A DNA stretch of 64,000 nt from Candidatus Altimarinota bacterium (GTDB lineage Bacteria; Patescibacteriota; Gracilibacteria; BD1-5; UBA2023). The position numbers and the translations under genes were made by a program. This document shows positions 62,308 to 64,000 of this stretch, piece by piece. The first letter of the stretch is position 1. Each line of letters starts with the position of its first letter. The stretch lies in contig JAQTWX010000003.1 in assembly GCA_028689065.1 (NCBI GenBank), positions 1 to 64,000 on the forward strand. Reading direction: 5' to 3'. The notes below the pieces were generated by a model that worked only from the letters and a program-made list of their open reading frames with translations, was not told the DNA's origin and searched no databases.

Positions 62308-63813
62308 ATGTTCATCCACCCACTCTGACACACCGAATTTGGTGTAGAAATCCAGAATAAACAGGAGGAAACTATTCGTATTCTTGTTGATGCTTGGCTC
62401 TCAGATTACGCGTTCGGAGACCTTATGGAGCGAACTCCGAGAATTATTCTGGATAATGAGAAACTGAAGACACTCGACGTAGTATATTTGAGTCATGCTC
62501 ATTGTGACCATTTTGACCCTTATACTCTCATTCCGCTCTATAAAATCGGTAACCCTCTTCTTATCCTTCCAGAGACGCTCACGTATCTTGTTCCTGTACT
62601 CAATAAATATATTCCACAAGCAAAGATTCAAATTCTCCGGAATCGGGAAATATTTACGTACAAGGGAATTGATTTTCAAGGTATCTGCTTTGATAATGAA
62701 GCAATTACTAATGAAGATGATGTAATGACACTCGCCGTGAGCAATCATGAAGAGCTTATATATGCGGAGATTGATACGGTTATCCCGAAAACAGAAGAAG
62801 CTTACAATCTACTCCAGAGGCTTTTTAGTCGAAAATCATACACTCGTGTGACCTATCTTTCCAGTCGAAATGAACTTGGTGCTAATCTTCCAGTTCTTGA
62901 TTTCGCGACGGAACAGGAAAGAGAAAAATTTAAAAAACAATATCGTTCGAGTCGAAAAGAGGAGCTCGAATGGGAATATGAAATGCTCACATCCGGAGAA
63001 CTCCCGGATTTTACTGAGGTTCCAAACTTCGCACGCGGATTCATCGGGCAGGGGATTTGCTATCCGAGTATTCTTGATCCGGAACTTTCTCATATCGGTG
63101 CAATGAGTCTTATAGAGATTTCGGAACTTGAAACTTCTGTTGCTCGTAATTATGGGAAGGATTTTCCAAGTCGAGTACTAACGCCCGGAAAAGTATTTGA
63201 GACGACGGATGGTGGTTTGAAACCGATTCAAAGAGAAGTATTTATCGGGAAGATTATCACGGAAAATATTTTCAACAAACCGACTGGGCGAGGTCGAATT
63301 TATTCAAATGGACCCCTTCGGGATGAATCGCGGGATTTCGATTCACAGGAAGTTCTTCTCCTTAGTATCCTTAATAATCGGTTTCTTCCGAGTGTATTCT
63401 CGAATCCGGATGACAATCTGAAAACAGCGATTTTAAAAAACCCTGAAAGAACATACAAAATCGCAGTTCGATTTTGAACCCTAGATAAGTATGAGACTCG
63501 AAATTATATATTCTCGTTTGGAGAAATAGGTTTTCGTCGGGATCAGGAATTTCTTGAAAATAAACTTGTCTGTCAGGAGGACTACTGGATGAACGACCTC
63601 GAAGATTTCTGGAATGGTTCACAGGAACTCTATTCTAATTTCTTTCACCTCATTGATCCAAAACGAACGTATCGACTCTGGAATATGCTCGGGGCGAATT
63701 TTTTCAACCACGATATCGTGAAACGAAAATACGAGTACCATTTCGAACGGGCAAGCGAAGGGGAAACGGTGGAGGATTTCATCGGGGGTATCTATGATGG
63801 ATTAGAGGAATAA
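62308..63813 (+). CDS. Metallo-beta-lactamase-fold hydrolase, 501 aa
   Basis: The N-terminal start MFIHPLGHTEFGVEIQ (TGA as Gly) leads to the metal motif YLSHAHCDHFDPY (HxHxDH). The fold continues with TLAVSNHEELIYAEIDTVIP. A long C-terminal extension (about 200-501), rich in Glu/Arg, has EVPNFARGFIGQG, YSNGPLRDESRDF and NHDIVKRKYEYHFERAS. It is not a standard RNase J or glyoxalase. The substrate is unknown, with the extension possibly binding a protein or nucleic acid. Two TGA(Gly). Confidence 0.85.
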
Positions 63814-63822
63814 AAAGATGAA

Positions 63823-63853
63823 AAAATCGGAACGAATTCGTTCCGATTTTTTG
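63823..63853. terminator. Bidirectional terminator
   Basis: Stem AAAATCGGAACGAATTCGTTCCGATTTT with flanking A/T runs. Confidence 0.9.
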
Positions 63854-64000
63854 TTATATATTTATAGCTTCTCGCTGTTTTCAACAGTAGGAGCTATTTG
63901 GAAGTGATGCAAGATCGATAGGTTCTGCAAGTTTTCCTGTAAATTCTCACAGTTCTATCCCTCATGTATGCACGAGACAGATTTTGTATACCCATGTTTG
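63854..64000 (-). CDS. C-terminal part of an unknown protein (5' end outside window)
   Basis: Minus-strand frame from the right edge to TAA at 63854-63856, open only with three TGA(Gly). The visible 48 residues include ELGEFTGKLAEPIDLASLP and end in QREAINI. No family is recognised. Confidence 0.5.

Overview
The window is about 64 kb of AT-rich bacterial chromosome. It almost certainly comes from a lineage in which UGA is read as glycine (translation table 25), as known for Gracilibacteria (BD1-5) and Absconditabacteria (SR1) of the Candidate Phyla Radiation. In nearly every recognisable gene, in-frame TGA sits where orthologues have glycine. Examples are Obg, IMP dehydrogenase, MurA, MurD, GatA, SufC and PilB. 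Every reconstructed gene ends in TAA or TAG. All CDS coordinates here join across TGA, so standard-code gene calls would be fragments. The sequence does not decide between the two phyla.

Layout. 1-6.4 kb: the end of a membrane protein, a small TGA-containing ORF, a MoxR ATPase, an unknown membrane/coiled-coil protein, an SLH-anchored M23 peptidase, galU and a small exported protein. 6.4-9.7 kb: sufC, sufB and sufD, with an opposite-strand hypothetical between sufC and sufB. 9.8-17.9 kb: a DUF2130 coiled-coil protein, xth, rplA, pheS, a small membrane protein, dnaN, a Nudix hydrolase, a degenerate MBL-like protein and a cation-efflux transporter. 17.9-24.5 kb: surface and exported proteins (one of two paralogous surface proteins, an Asn/Tyr/Cys-rich CARDB protein, a lytic transglycosylase), a PolI-type 5' nuclease, a STAS protein and a FemAB-like transferase. 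24.5-28.2 kb: tRNA-Met(CAU), recX, guaB, a DsbA-like thioredoxin and a lipoprotein. 28.2-34.6 kb: tsaD, a membrane protein with a baseplate-J-like region, an FtsA-like protein, a TPR protein, a YmdB-like phosphoesterase and two small proteins. 34.6-38.1 kb: rpmG, obg, an RsbW-like kinase, HU and tmRNA. 38.2-45.4 kb: a FecR protein divergent from a CHASE2-adenylate cyclase, followed by a BatA-like VWA protein, DUF58 and murA. 45.4-51.4 kb: the second surface paralogue, a TGA-rich unknown, murD, a possible RelA/SpoT-like protein and murI. 51.4-57 kb: a type IV pilus operon, pilB - SpoIIE-type phosphatase - pilC - pilT. 57-64 kb: gatA, yraN, a VirB4-N-like protein, PrgI, secF, a flavodoxin-fold oxidoreductase, an MBL-fold protein and a partial gene.

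The genes suggest a small cell that still makes or remodels peptidoglycan (MurA, MurD, MurI, FemAB, two hydrolases). It has type IV pili, S-layer-type anchoring, Fe-S assembly by SufBCD, a cAMP signal from a membrane-bound sensor cyclase, and a partner-switching module (SpoIIE-type phosphatase, RsbW-like kinase, STAS antagonist) whose phosphatase lies inside the pilus operon. Genes are tightly packed, with several convergent pairs abutting or overlapping. Strong hairpin terminators separate many transcription units.
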